A stretch of DNA of 5,428 nucleotides from an uncultured Ignavibacteriota bacterium (GCA_937983305.1 CALKAJ010000418.1:1-5428), one strand, 5' to 3'. Counted from the first letter of the stretch, positions 1 through 5,428 are shown. Program-made: numbers and translations. The notes: generated by a model from the sequence alone, not told the origin.

Positions 1-398
1 ACAGGGAGGATATACACGAGCTTGCAAATTCTCTTGATAACATAATTGACGGAATGGATACCATTGCCTGGAGAATGAAGACATACAAATTAAAAAAACC
101 GACGATATTCGGACCTCAGTTAACAGAAATATTATTATCACAAACAGAGTTAATTGTTGAAATCGTGAAATCCCTGAAAGATTCTAAAAATTCATCGGAG
201 AAAATATTTTCAATCAGGAAATATGAAACAGAAGCTGATAATGTTTTTCGCGAATCACTGAAACTGTTGTTTGAAAATCAAACAGATGCAATTGAGCTTA
301 TTAAAGAAAAAGAAATACTTGAAAACATTGAAAAGGTTGTTGACAGATGTCAGCGAGCTGCAAAAGTAATAGAAGGAATAATAATTAAAAACGTCTGA
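1..398 (+). CDS. DUF47/PhoU-like phosphate transport accessory protein, 5'-truncated by the window edge
   Basis: This is the C-terminal 131 residues of a DUF47 (PhoU-related, TIGR00153-type) protein. The frame is open from base 3 to the TGA at 396-398. The Met at base 54 is internal, because the codons before it already read REDIHELANSLDNIID, a typical DUF47 segment. Two more family hallmarks are visible: an acidic E-T-E-A-D stretch around bases 229-243, like the PhoU metal-binding ExxxD motif, and a C-terminal helix with L-E-N-I-E-K-V-V-D-R-C near 319-351, followed by V-I-E-G. Family members are about 205-215 residues, so roughly 80 N-terminal residues are missing to the left. The fold is a cytoplasmic all-helical bundle. 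The gene ends 5 bases before a Pit phosphate transporter, the usual pairing, so co-transcription and a role in modulating Pit are inferred. The precise biochemical role of DUF47 proteins is poorly settled. Confidence 0.93.
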   Translation, partial: REDIHELANSLDNIIDGMDTIAWRMKTYKLKKPTIFGPQLTEILLSQTELIVEIVKSLKDSKNSSEKIFSIRKYETEADNVFRESLKLLFENQTDAIELIKEKEILENIEKVVDRCQRAAKVIEGIIIKNV

Positions 399-403
399 AA
401 AAA

Positions 404-1393
404 ATGTTTGAATTAACTTTATTGATTATCGTAATTGCTTTAGGGTTTGATTTTCTGAACGGAATGAACGATGCGGCAAACTCAATAGCCACAATAGTTG
501 CAACAAAAGTTTTATCGCCTAAAGTTGCCGTTGCATGGGCAGCGTTTTTTAATTTTGTAGCCGCATTTGGATTTGGTGTACACGTTGCAAATACCATCGG
601 AAAAGGAATTGTAGAGACAGCCGTAGTTGACCAGTACCTGATACTTTCTACATTGATTGGAGCAATTATCTGGACTCATACCTGCACGCGGCTGGGATTA
701 CCAATCAGTGTTTCACATTCGTTAATAGGTGGTCTTGCCGGCTCAGCTATTGTGAAAGCGGGATTTGTAGCATTAGTAAGCGGCGGATTGATTAAGGTAG
801 CAATATTCATTGTGCTTTCTCCGGTAATAGGATTAATTCTCGGAACATTCTTTATGATACTCGTGCAATGGATTTTCAGAAATTCGAAAGCTAAAAAAAT
901 TGATAAAACATTCCGGATAGGTCAGCTTGTTTCGTCAGCCGCATTCAGTCTCGGACACGGCACAAATGATGCCCAAAAAACTATGGGAATAATTTCAATA
1001 CTGCTTTTTACGGGCGGATATCTTGGCGATGAATTCTATGTTCCTTTCTGGGTAATTATAATTTCTCATACTGCAATTGGGCTTGGAACACTTGCAGGCG
1101 GCTGGCGGGTCATAAAAACTATGGGAATGAAACTAACTCACTTAAAACCGATTGGAGGTTTCTGTGCTGAAACTGCGGGAGCTGTAGTCTTGATAACAAC
1201 CTCACTATTCGGAATTCCTGTAAGTACAACACACACTATAACCGGCTCAATTATGGGTGTCGGGATGGTTAAGCGTCTTACTGCCGTGAAATGGGGAGTT
1301 GCCGGCAGAATAATCTGGGCGTGGGTTCTTACTATACCGCTAACGGCGCTCGTTAGTGCACTCGTTTACTATATTATTGAGCAATTTATTTAA
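404..1393 (+). CDS. pit: Low-affinity inorganic phosphate transporter, Pit/PHO4 family
   Basis: This 329-residue inner-membrane symporter moves inorganic phosphate with a cation (H+ or Na+, or as a metal-phosphate complex); the coupling ion cannot be read from the sequence. The PHO4 family consists of two inverted halves, and both signatures are present: G-M-N-D-A-A-N-S at residues 20-27 and G-T-N-D-A-Q-K-T at 186-193. Each half also has a matching re-entrant segment, P-I-S-V-S-H-S-L-I-G-G at 100-110 and P-V-S-T-T-H-T-I-T-G-S at 272-282. Hydrophobic segments run through most of the protein, with one short basic cytoplasmic loop at about 159-171. The length fits the compact bacterial Pit type (about 330 residues) rather than the roughly 500-residue E. 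coli PitA. The ATG lies 5 bases after the stop of the DUF47 gene. There is no clear Shine-Dalgarno sequence, so translational coupling is likely. No hairpin terminator is evident after the stop. Confidence 0.95.
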   Translation: MFELTLLIIVIALGFDFLNGMNDAANSIATIVATKVLSPKVAVAWAAFFNFVAAFGFGVHVANTIGKGIVETAVVDQYLILSTLIGAIIWTHTCTRLGLPISVSHSLIGGLAGSAIVKAGFVALVSGGLIKVAIFIVLSPVIGLILGTFFMILVQWIFRNSKAKKIDKTFRIGQLVSSAAFSLGHGTNDAQKTMGIISILLFTGGYLGDEFYVPFWVIIISHTAIGLGTLAGGWRVIKTMGMKLTHLKPIGGFCAETAGAVVLITTSLFGIPVSTTHTITGSIMGVGMVKRLTAVKWGVAGRIIWAWVLTIPLTALVSALVYYIIEQFI

Positions 1394-1450
1394 GTTTAAT
1401 TTTACATTTTTTTAGCGAACTAAATTCTTTATTTTACGTATCAAATAAAC

Positions 1451-1537
1451 GGAGAGGTGGCTGAGTGGTTGAAAGCGGCGGTCTCGAAAACCGTTATACG
1501 GGCAACTGTATCGAGAGTTCGAATCTCTCCTTCTCCG
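1451..1537 (+). tRNA. tRNA-Ser with anticodon CGA (reads UCG)
   Basis: This is a complete 87-base class II tRNA. The acceptor stem pairs 1451-1457 (GGAGAGG) with 1530-1536 (CTTCTCC), with one G-T wobble. The D stem is 1460-1462 with 1474-1476. The anticodon stem is 1478-1482 with 1490-1494, closing the loop CTCGAAA with anticodon CGA at 1485-1487. The long variable arm, diagnostic of Ser/Leu/Tyr tRNAs, is 1495-1512 with stem ATAC/GTAT. The T stem is 1513-1517 with 1525-1529 around the loop TTCGAAT. The discriminator base G at 1537 suits serine. The 3' CCA is not encoded (CAG follows), so it must be added by nucleotidyltransferase. A weak -10-like TATTTT sits at 1430-1435, but I see no convincing -35. 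Confidence 0.97.
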
Positions 1538-1570
1538 CAGAATAATTTTTTCAATTTAATTCCTACATTT

Positions 1571-3718
1571 ATGAAAAAAATACTTAGTATATTTTTATTC
1601 TTACTTCTTTTCACATTCACTTCCGTTTTTGCTCAGGAGGGAATGTGGCTGTTGAATCAAATCAATAAACTGGAGCTTGAGAAAAAGGGTTTACAAATCA
1701 GTGTTGATGATATTTACAGTAAGCAAAACGAAAAAGCTCTTTACAAGGCAATAGTAAGTCTTGGCGGCGGTACCGGCTCTTTTGTCTCGCCGGATGGTCT
1801 GATGCTTACTAATCATCACGTTGCTTATGGCGGATTGCAAAGAGCTTCAACAAAAGAGAATGATTACATTCTGAACGGATTTCTTGCAAAAAATAAATCG
1901 GATGAAATTCTTGCAAAAGGCTACAGGGCTTATGTACTTATGGAGATGGAAGATGTAACTCCGATAATACTCGGAGCGGCAGATAAAGAGAATGACCTTG
2001 CTAAAAGGCAAAAATTAATTAATGAGAAAATTGAAGAGTTAATTGCAGAAAAAGTAGGCGGAAAGCAGGATGTAACTGCCCGTGTTGCCGAGATGTTTTC
2101 CGGAAACCAGTATGTCATATTTGTATATAAAATATTCAGAGATGTAAGGATAGTTTATGCACCGCCTCTTTCAATCGGAAATTACGGCGGTGAAATAGAT
2201 AACTGGATGTGGCCGCGTCATACCGGAGATTTTACTTACCTGAGAGTATATTCCGCCCCCGACGGAAGCGGAGCAGATTACAGCACTGATAATGTTCCTT
2301 ACAAACCGGAAGTATGGCTCAAAATTGCAAAAGAAGGAATCAAAGAAAATGATTTTACTTTTATAATGGGATTTCCCGGGAGTACTACGCGCTATGCAAC
2401 TTCACAAATGATTGACTGGGCACAGAATAATATATATCCGTTTATAGTTACAAATTACAAAGAGATGATTAACATAATGGATAATCTTGCAGAAAAAGAC
2501 CCGGAAGGAAAAATCAGAGTTGCAAGTTTGAAAAAAGGTCTCGCAAATACAATGAAAAATTTCGAAGGAAAACTTGAGGGTATGGCGAAAACTGATTTCT
2601 TAAATACTCAGAAAGTTATAGAAGATGAATTGATGAAAATGATAATGAAGAGCAAGAAAACAGCGGGAAAGTATGGAACTATTTTTACCGACGATATGAA
2701 ACTATACAAGGAAGCCGCAAAAATGAAAGATAAAGATAATATTTACAGACTGCTAATCAGATTTGCCGGTACTCCTTTAGCTTTGGCTAACCAGATTTAT
2801 TTTACAAAAAAGGAAGCTCAAAAGCCGGAAGAAGACAGACTTGACGGTTACACTGACAGAAATATAAAGGGAATACTTTCAATTTCCGATTTGGCATATA
2901 ACGGATATTTTGAACCGGTTGACAAAGAATTTTTATTAAGAACTTTAAGATTAGCCGAAAATCTGCCTGCTGACCAGAAATTTAAAGGGCTTGATTATCT
3001 GAAATCGGAAGCAAAAAATCTTGAAGAATTTGTTGATTTGTCTTTTGAAAATTCTAAGCTTACAACTCTCGAAGGTGCTAAAGAAATTTCAAAAATGACT
3101 TTGGAAGAGCTTGAAGCATCAAATGACCCGTTCATTAAACTTGCGAGAAAACTATACGACGAATTTTATCAACTCGCAAAATTCAGACAGGAGTTTGCCA
3201 TAAAATCTTCCGATGTAAAAAGAAGATATATATCTGCTCTAATGGAATTATCTTCAACAGTTTTTTATCCTGATGCAAACAGCACTATGAGGTTTACCTG
3301 GGGAAATATAACCGGCTATACACCTCTTGCAAATACCGAATATCCTGCATTTACTACTTTTACTGAAATGATTAACAAAGATAAAGGCGTTGAACCTTTT
3401 GATGTTCCTCAAAAGCTGAAAGACCTTTATAAATCAAAAGATTACGGCAGATGGGTTGACCCGGTTTTGAATGATGTTCCGGTTGCCTTTGTTCATCAGT
3501 GCGATATTACAGGCGGTAACAGCGGAAGTCCTGTTATGAATTCGAAAGGCGAATTGATAGGACTTGCATTTGACGGCAATTACGAAGCATTGCTAAGTGA
3601 TTGGAAATATGATTATGCTTTGCAAAGAACTATTTCAGTTGATATAAGATATGTACTTTTTATCACCGAAAAATTTGCAAATGCAAATTTCCTTCTTGAG
3701 GAAATGGGCGCGAAGTAA
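1571..3718 (+). CDS. Secreted S46-family serine dipeptidyl peptidase, DPP7-like
   Basis: This 715-residue exopeptidase of the bacterial cell envelope should release dipeptides from the N-termini of peptides. I start it at the ATG at 1571, which gives a clean signal peptide (M-K-K, hydrophobic core, likely cleavage after S-V-F-A at residue 21) and the family's usual length of about 700-720. A longer open frame from 1457 merely translates the tRNA. The chymotrypsin-like triad is His83 (T-N-H-H), Asp220 (R-H-T-G-D-F) and Ser651 (G-G-N-S-G-S-P-V). Asn211/Trp212 and Asp668 match the residues that anchor the substrate amino terminus in characterised S46 enzymes; triad and anchor spacings agree with those enzymes. 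Residue 669 is Gly, as in DPP7 (broad/hydrophobic P1), rather than the Arg of Asp/Glu-specific DPP11. Residues about 290-560 form the helical cap region. The protein has a single Cys (644). No Shine-Dalgarno sequence is seen, and a strong hairpin terminator begins 22 bases after the stop. Confidence 0.95.
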   Translation: MKKILSIFLFLLLFTFTSVFAQEGMWLLNQINKLELEKKGLQISVDDIYSKQNEKALYKAIVSLGGGTGSFVSPDGLMLTNHHVAYGGLQRASTKENDYILNGFLAKNKSDEILAKGYRAYVLMEMEDVTPIILGAADKENDLAKRQKLINEKIEELIAEKVGGKQDVTARVAEMFSGNQYVIFVYKIFRDVRIVYAPPLSIGNYGGEIDNWMWPRHTGDFTYLRVYSAPDGSGADYSTDNVPYKPEVWLKIAKEGIKENDFTFIMGFPGSTTRYATSQMIDWAQNNIYPFIVTNYKEMINIMDNLAEKDPEGKIRVASLKKGLANTMKNFEGKLEGMAKTDFLNTQKVIEDELMKMIMKSKKTAGKYGTIFTDDMKLYKEAAKMKDKDNIYRLLIRFAGTPLALANQIYFTKKEAQKPEEDRLDGYTDRNIKGILSISDLAYNGYFEPVDKEFLLRTLRLAENLPADQKFKGLDYLKSEAKNLEEFVDLSFENSKLTTLEGAKEISKMTLEELEASNDPFIKLARKLYDEFYQLAKFRQEFAIKSSDVKRRYISALMELSSTVFYPDANSTMRFTWGNITGYTPLANTEYPAFTTFTEMINKDKGVEPFDVPQKLKDLYKSKDYGRWVDPVLNDVPVAFVHQCDITGGNSGSPVMNSKGELIGLAFDGNYEALLSDWKYDYALQRTISVDIRYVLFITEKFANANFLLEEMGAK

Positions 3719-3740
3719 ATAATTAAATTTGTTTGTATAT

Positions 3741-3778
3741 AAAAAGGCAGTCCCGGTATCCGGAGGACTGCCTTTTTT
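3741..3778. terminator. Strong bidirectional intrinsic terminator
   Basis: A 13-bp perfect stem pairs 3741-3753 (AAAAAGGCAGTCC) with 3765-3777 (GGACTGCCTTTTT). Inside the loop CGG/CCG can pair further (3754-3756 with 3760-3762). The GC-rich stem core is followed by a T run on the + strand and, because of the A run on the left, by a T run on the minus strand too. It lies between convergent genes: 22 bases after the S46 peptidase stop and about 21 bases beyond the end of the minus-strand gene ending at 3800. It should therefore serve both. Confidence 0.93.
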
Positions 3779-3799
3779 GTTTTATCGCATTATGAAAAA

Positions 3800-4216
3800 C
3801 TAAAATCCAAGACCTGAATCGTCTTCCGCTCCTGAATCGGTCTTATTTTTTTTCTTATCTTTTTTTCCTGTTGTTTTTTTATCTTTCCAGTATTTCTTGT
3901 AATCTTCCCACTGCTCGTCGCTGAGAATTGCCTTAACGCTGTTATTAAACTCTTTTGACTTCTGTTTTTTAGAGTCTTTATCAATTGTTCCGGCTCTGTT
4001 AGTGCGGATTTCATTGATTCTCTGAACATAAAGGTTATAAAGCTGTGTGTACTGGTCGTTAGATAAATTTAAAACGGTTTTTAAATCATCAACTATCAGT
4101 TTTGCTTTTTCTTCGGCAGTGTATTTATACTGCTTTGTGTCGTTTTGCGAATACGCATTTGCCGATAAAACAATGACGGCAAAAAGAGTAAGAGTTAAAA
4201 GTTTAAGTGTTTTCAT
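3800..4216 (-). CDS. Small secreted helical protein with LTxxQ-like motifs (Spy/CpxP-like in character)
   Basis: This is a 138-residue exported protein of unknown specific function. Residues 1-21 form a signal peptide (M-K-T-L-K, hydrophobic core, S-A-N-A), probably cleaved before Tyr22. The mature part looks entirely helical. It contains L-S-N-D-Q-Y at 51-56 and L-S-D-E-Q-W at 98-103, two copies of the LTxxQ-like pattern typical of small periplasmic Spy/CpxP-like proteins and their many Bacteroidota relatives. The tail is low-complexity: strongly Lys-rich at about 111-126, then acidic and Gly/Ser-rich (127-138). The similarity is by pattern only, so a chaperone or envelope-stress role is inference. 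The gene lies 60 bases downstream of the SDR gene on the same strand and has no evident Shine-Dalgarno sequence. It could be co-transcribed with the SDR gene or have its own promoter in that gap. Transcription ends at the hairpin at 3741-3778. Confidence 0.85.
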   Translation of the reverse strand: MKTLKLLTLTLFAVIVLSANAYSQNDTKQYKYTAEEKAKLIVDDLKTVLNLSNDQYTQLYNLYVQRINEIRTNRAGTIDKDSKKQKSKEFNNSVKAILSDEQWEDYKKYWKDKKTTGKKDKKKNKTDSGAEDDSGLGF

Positions 4217-4230
4217 TTTTGTTTTTTAGG

Positions 4231-4253
4231 TTATTAAATGTGTTTGGTAATAA
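4231..4253. repeat. Short AT-only inverted repeat upstream of the small secreted protein gene
   Basis: TTATTA (4231-4236) and TAATAA (4248-4253) form a perfect 6-bp inverted repeat with an 11-base spacer, 15-37 bases upstream of the minus-strand start at 4216. The position would suit a regulator site or part of a promoter. In sequence this AT-rich, a 6-bp match by chance is quite possible. Confidence 0.2.
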
Positions 4254-4276
4254 GACAAACAAAAATGATTTATGGT

Positions 4277-5122
4277 TTAATTATATTTTACTCCGGTTAA
4301 TTTTTCGCTTAATTCCCATAACCTTTTTTGACTTTCAATATCGTATGTACCTTTTTTAGGCTCGCTGATTTTTGTATCAATGAAAAATTTTCCCGTAGTT
4401 TTCTCAAATTCTTTAGATTCAATCAGCGGCATTATTATCGAAGCTGATTTTTGCGGAGTTTTGAAAAACGGCCACATTAGTTTTATCATCAGTTTTATTA
4501 TTCCGTAGGTTTCTCTGTATATCAGAGTCCTCACTACTCCCGGATGTGTGCAGTTTACCGTTATTTCCGAATCTTTTAGTCTCTCTGCAAGTTCATAAGT
4601 GAAATATATGTTCCCCATTTTCGAATACTGATATGCCGTAAACGGGTTGAAAAATTTTTCACCGTTCAGATTATCAAAGTCAATTTTCGTGTGTGCTTTT
4701 GATGCTATATTTATAATTTTAGCGGGTGCTGAATTTTTTAACGTATCAAGCAACAAATTCGTAAGCAGAAAATATCCGAGATGATTTACCGCAAAAGTTT
4801 TCTCTATTCCATCTCTTGAAAATTCTTTGTCTTTATTACTTAATGCCGCATTGTTAATCAAAACATCGAGCCGTTTGTAGTTTTTTGTGAATTCATTTGC
4901 AGCTTCCTTAACAGATTCCATTGATGAGAAATCCACTTTTATAAAATCAATGCTTGTACTGCCTGTTTCGTTTTTAAGTTTTTCGATTACGTTTTTCGAT
5001 TTTGTTTCATCACGATTGAACATTACCACATAAGCACCTTTTCTAAGAAGTGATTCGGTCAGTGCATATCCTACTCCCGATGTGGCACCTGTTACGATTA
5101 CGATTCTGTTTTTTAAGTCCAT
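4277..5122 (-). CDS. Short-chain dehydrogenase/reductase, retinol dehydrogenase/WWOX-like type
   Basis: This is a 281-residue cytoplasmic NAD(P)(H)-dependent oxidoreductase of the classical SDR superfamily. The Rossmann nucleotide-binding motif T-G-A-T-S-G-V-G is at residues 11-18, and N-R at 36-37 after the second strand favours NADP(H). Further motifs are V-D-F at 64-66, N-N-A-A at 90-93 and N113 in V-N-H-L-G. The catalytic residues are Ser141, Tyr164 and Lys168 (Y-Q-Y-S-K), and H-P-G-V-V-R-T is at 193-199. The C-terminal end, with K-G-T-Y-D and R-L-W-E-L-S, resembles the vertebrate RDH11-14/WWOX branch, which has many uncharacterised bacterial members. The substrate (carbonyl or alcohol, perhaps lipid-like) cannot be predicted. 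The length is typical and nothing is missing. It is the upstream gene of a minus-strand pair and diverges from the gene at 5236. No Shine-Dalgarno sequence is visible. Confidence 0.95.
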   Translation of the reverse strand: MDLKNRIVIVTGATSGVGYALTESLLRKGAYVVMFNRDETKSKNVIEKLKNETGSTSIDFIKVDFSSMESVKEAANEFTKNYKRLDVLINNAALSNKDKEFSRDGIEKTFAVNHLGYFLLTNLLLDTLKNSAPAKIINIASKAHTKIDFDNLNGEKFFNPFTAYQYSKMGNIYFTYELAERLKDSEITVNCTHPGVVRTLIYRETYGIIKLMIKLMWPFFKTPQKSASIIMPLIESKEFEKTTGKFFIDTKISEPKKGTYDIESQKRLWELSEKLTGVKYN

Positions 5123-5157
5123 TTTGATATTTATTTATTTTTACGTTTTTCTTGCCT

Positions 5158-5177
5158 TTTTGTTTCTCCAAACAAAA
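5158..5177. repeat. Perfect 8-bp inverted repeat in the divergent intergenic region
   Basis: TTTTGTTT (5158-5165) and AAACAAAA (5170-5177) are exact reverse complements separated by CTCC. The repeat lies between the divergent SDR gene (start 5122) and the secreted-protein gene (start 5236), so it is well placed to be an operator or part of overlapping promoters. It could also form only a weak A-T hairpin with no function. I could not assign convincing -35/-10 or Bacteroidota-type TAnnTTTG elements on either side. Confidence 0.35.
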
Positions 5178-5235
5178 TCACTTTCGATTTAAAGAGTAAA
5201 ATAGTATTTTTATCTTAAAGTTAAATATACAAATT

Positions 5236-5380
5236 ATGAAATACTTTTTTTACGTTTTATCCCTTTTACTGCTTATTTCGGCTTCCGCAAATGCACAGTG
5301 GACACAATTTTCCAACGGACTTTTCGGCGGATATACAAATCTGATTTATGCTTCAGGCAGTGATGTTTATTCCGTATCTT
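5236..5380 (+). CDS. Secreted protein, N-terminal fragment (probable beta-propeller/BNR-type exported protein), truncated at contig end
   Basis: Only the first 48 residues are present. Residues 1-20 are a clear signal peptide (M-K-Y-F-F, hydrophobic core, S-A-N-A) with likely cleavage before Gln21. The mature start reads Q-W-T-Q-F-S-N-G-L-F-G-G, then L-I-Y-A-S-G-S-D-V-Y-S-V. This resembles the first blade of YCF48/BNR/two-component-regulator-like propellers that begin many large, often type IX-secreted proteins in Bacteroidota and Ignavibacteriota; that assignment rests on a short pattern and is tentative. The frame appears to close with TAG at 5380-5382, but its last two bases belong to sequencing adapter, so the real gene continues beyond the contig. 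The gene diverges from the SDR gene, with 113 bases between starts, and has no visible Shine-Dalgarno sequence. Confidence 0.75.
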
Positions 5381-5428
5381 AGATCGGAAGAGCACACGTC
5401 TGAACTCCAGTCACGAATCACCATCTCG
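5381..5428 (+). other. Illumina TruSeq read-1-side adapter contamination (not genomic)
   Basis: Bases 5381-5414 match the 34-base TruSeq indexed adapter sequence, which starts AGATCGGAAGAGCACACGTC and ends CCAGTCAC. Then come an 8-base index, GAATCACC (5415-5422), and ATCTCG (5423-5428), the beginning of the adapter's constant part after the index. This is untrimmed adapter assembled onto the contig end and should be removed before annotation. The junction with genomic sequence is at 5380/5381, give or take a chance matching base. Confidence 0.98.

Noticed and set aside
54..398. A complete 114-residue protein starting at Met 54
   Set aside because: The frame is open to the left edge and its upstream codons match conserved DUF47 residues, so this Met is internal and the gene is truncated.
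385..597. Minus-strand open frame of 70 codons
   Set aside because: It is antisense to the start of the Pit gene, has no recognisable domain, and is best explained as a shadow of that coding sequence.
1394..1450. A Pit-gene terminator or a tRNA promoter
   Set aside because: I found no stem-loop with a T run, and only a weak TATTTT -10-like hexamer at 1430-1435 without a partner at proper spacing, so neither is listed as a feature.
1451..1537. tRNA-Ser as an integration site for a mobile element
   Set aside because: No integrase, no repeated tRNA 3' end elsewhere in the window, and ordinary flanking genes.
1457..1570. In-frame ATG extension giving a 753-residue peptidase
   Set aside because: The added residues are a translation of the tRNA-Ser gene and would put 38 residues ahead of a clear signal peptide. 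The start at 1571 gives the normal family length.
1930..2118. Minus-strand open frame of 62 codons
   Set aside because: It lies wholly inside the S46 peptidase gene on the opposite strand and shows no independent coding signal.
3741..3778. Possible transposon terminal repeat or attachment site
   Set aside because: The symmetric GC-rich stem with flanking A and T runs between two convergent gene ends is fully explained as a bidirectional terminator.
3790..4029. Minus-strand 79-codon frame overlapping the small secreted protein
   Set aside because: It is an alternative frame of the same strand, rich in Lys/Arg/Gln because of the A-rich codons. The signal-peptide-bearing frame ending at 3800 is the convincing one.
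4047..4229. Plus-strand 60-codon frame
   Set aside because: It is antisense to the N-terminal half of the small secreted protein; its hydrophobic and aromatic content comes from complementing Lys-rich codons.

Overview
This is an AT-rich fragment with no Shine-Dalgarno motif in front of any readable start. Its secreted proteins have short hydrophobic signal peptides ending in Ala-X-Ala or Phe-Ala followed by Gln or Tyr. It encodes an S46 dipeptidyl peptidase, a family concentrated in the Bacteroidota/Ignavibacteriota (FCB) lineage, and its last gene starts like the large secreted beta-propeller proteins of that lineage. I therefore infer a Bacteroidota- or Ignavibacteriota-like bacterium. Sequencing-adapter sequence at the right edge shows that the window is the end of a contig assembled from Illumina reads, plausibly a draft or metagenome assembly.

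Layout, left to right. Positions 1-1393 hold a two-gene phosphate unit on the + strand: the C-terminal two thirds of a DUF47/PhoU-like protein (start lies off the left edge), then 5 bases later a complete Pit-type inorganic phosphate transporter. Positions 1451-1537 encode tRNA-Ser(CGA). Only 33 bases further on, at 1571, begins a complete 715-residue secreted S46 dipeptidyl peptidase with Gly at the DPP7/DPP11 specificity position, which makes it DPP7-like. A strong, near-symmetric hairpin at 3741-3778 ends that gene and also the convergent minus-strand gene.

Positions 3800-5122 carry two minus-strand genes 60 bases apart: an SDR oxidoreductase of the retinol-dehydrogenase/WWOX-like type (upstream) and a small secreted helical protein with LTxxQ-like motifs (downstream). 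After a 113-base divergent intergenic region with a perfect 8-bp inverted repeat, a + strand gene for a secreted protein starts at 5236. It is cut off at 5380, where genomic sequence gives way to 48 bases of Illumina adapter (5381-5428). The stop codon seen in that frame is created by the adapter.

The genes are mostly ordinary housekeeping and secretion functions: phosphate uptake and its likely accessory protein, one tRNA, peptide scavenging in the envelope, a redox enzyme and a small envelope protein. I find no CRISPR array, insertion sequence, phage gene, toxin-antitoxin pair or defence system, and no convincing undescribed system. The points most worth attention are the adapter contamination, the tRNA-derived false N-terminal extension of the peptidase, and the apparent paired loss of two cysteines around the peptidase's catalytic histidine. 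No gene-free stretch exceeds 300 bases.
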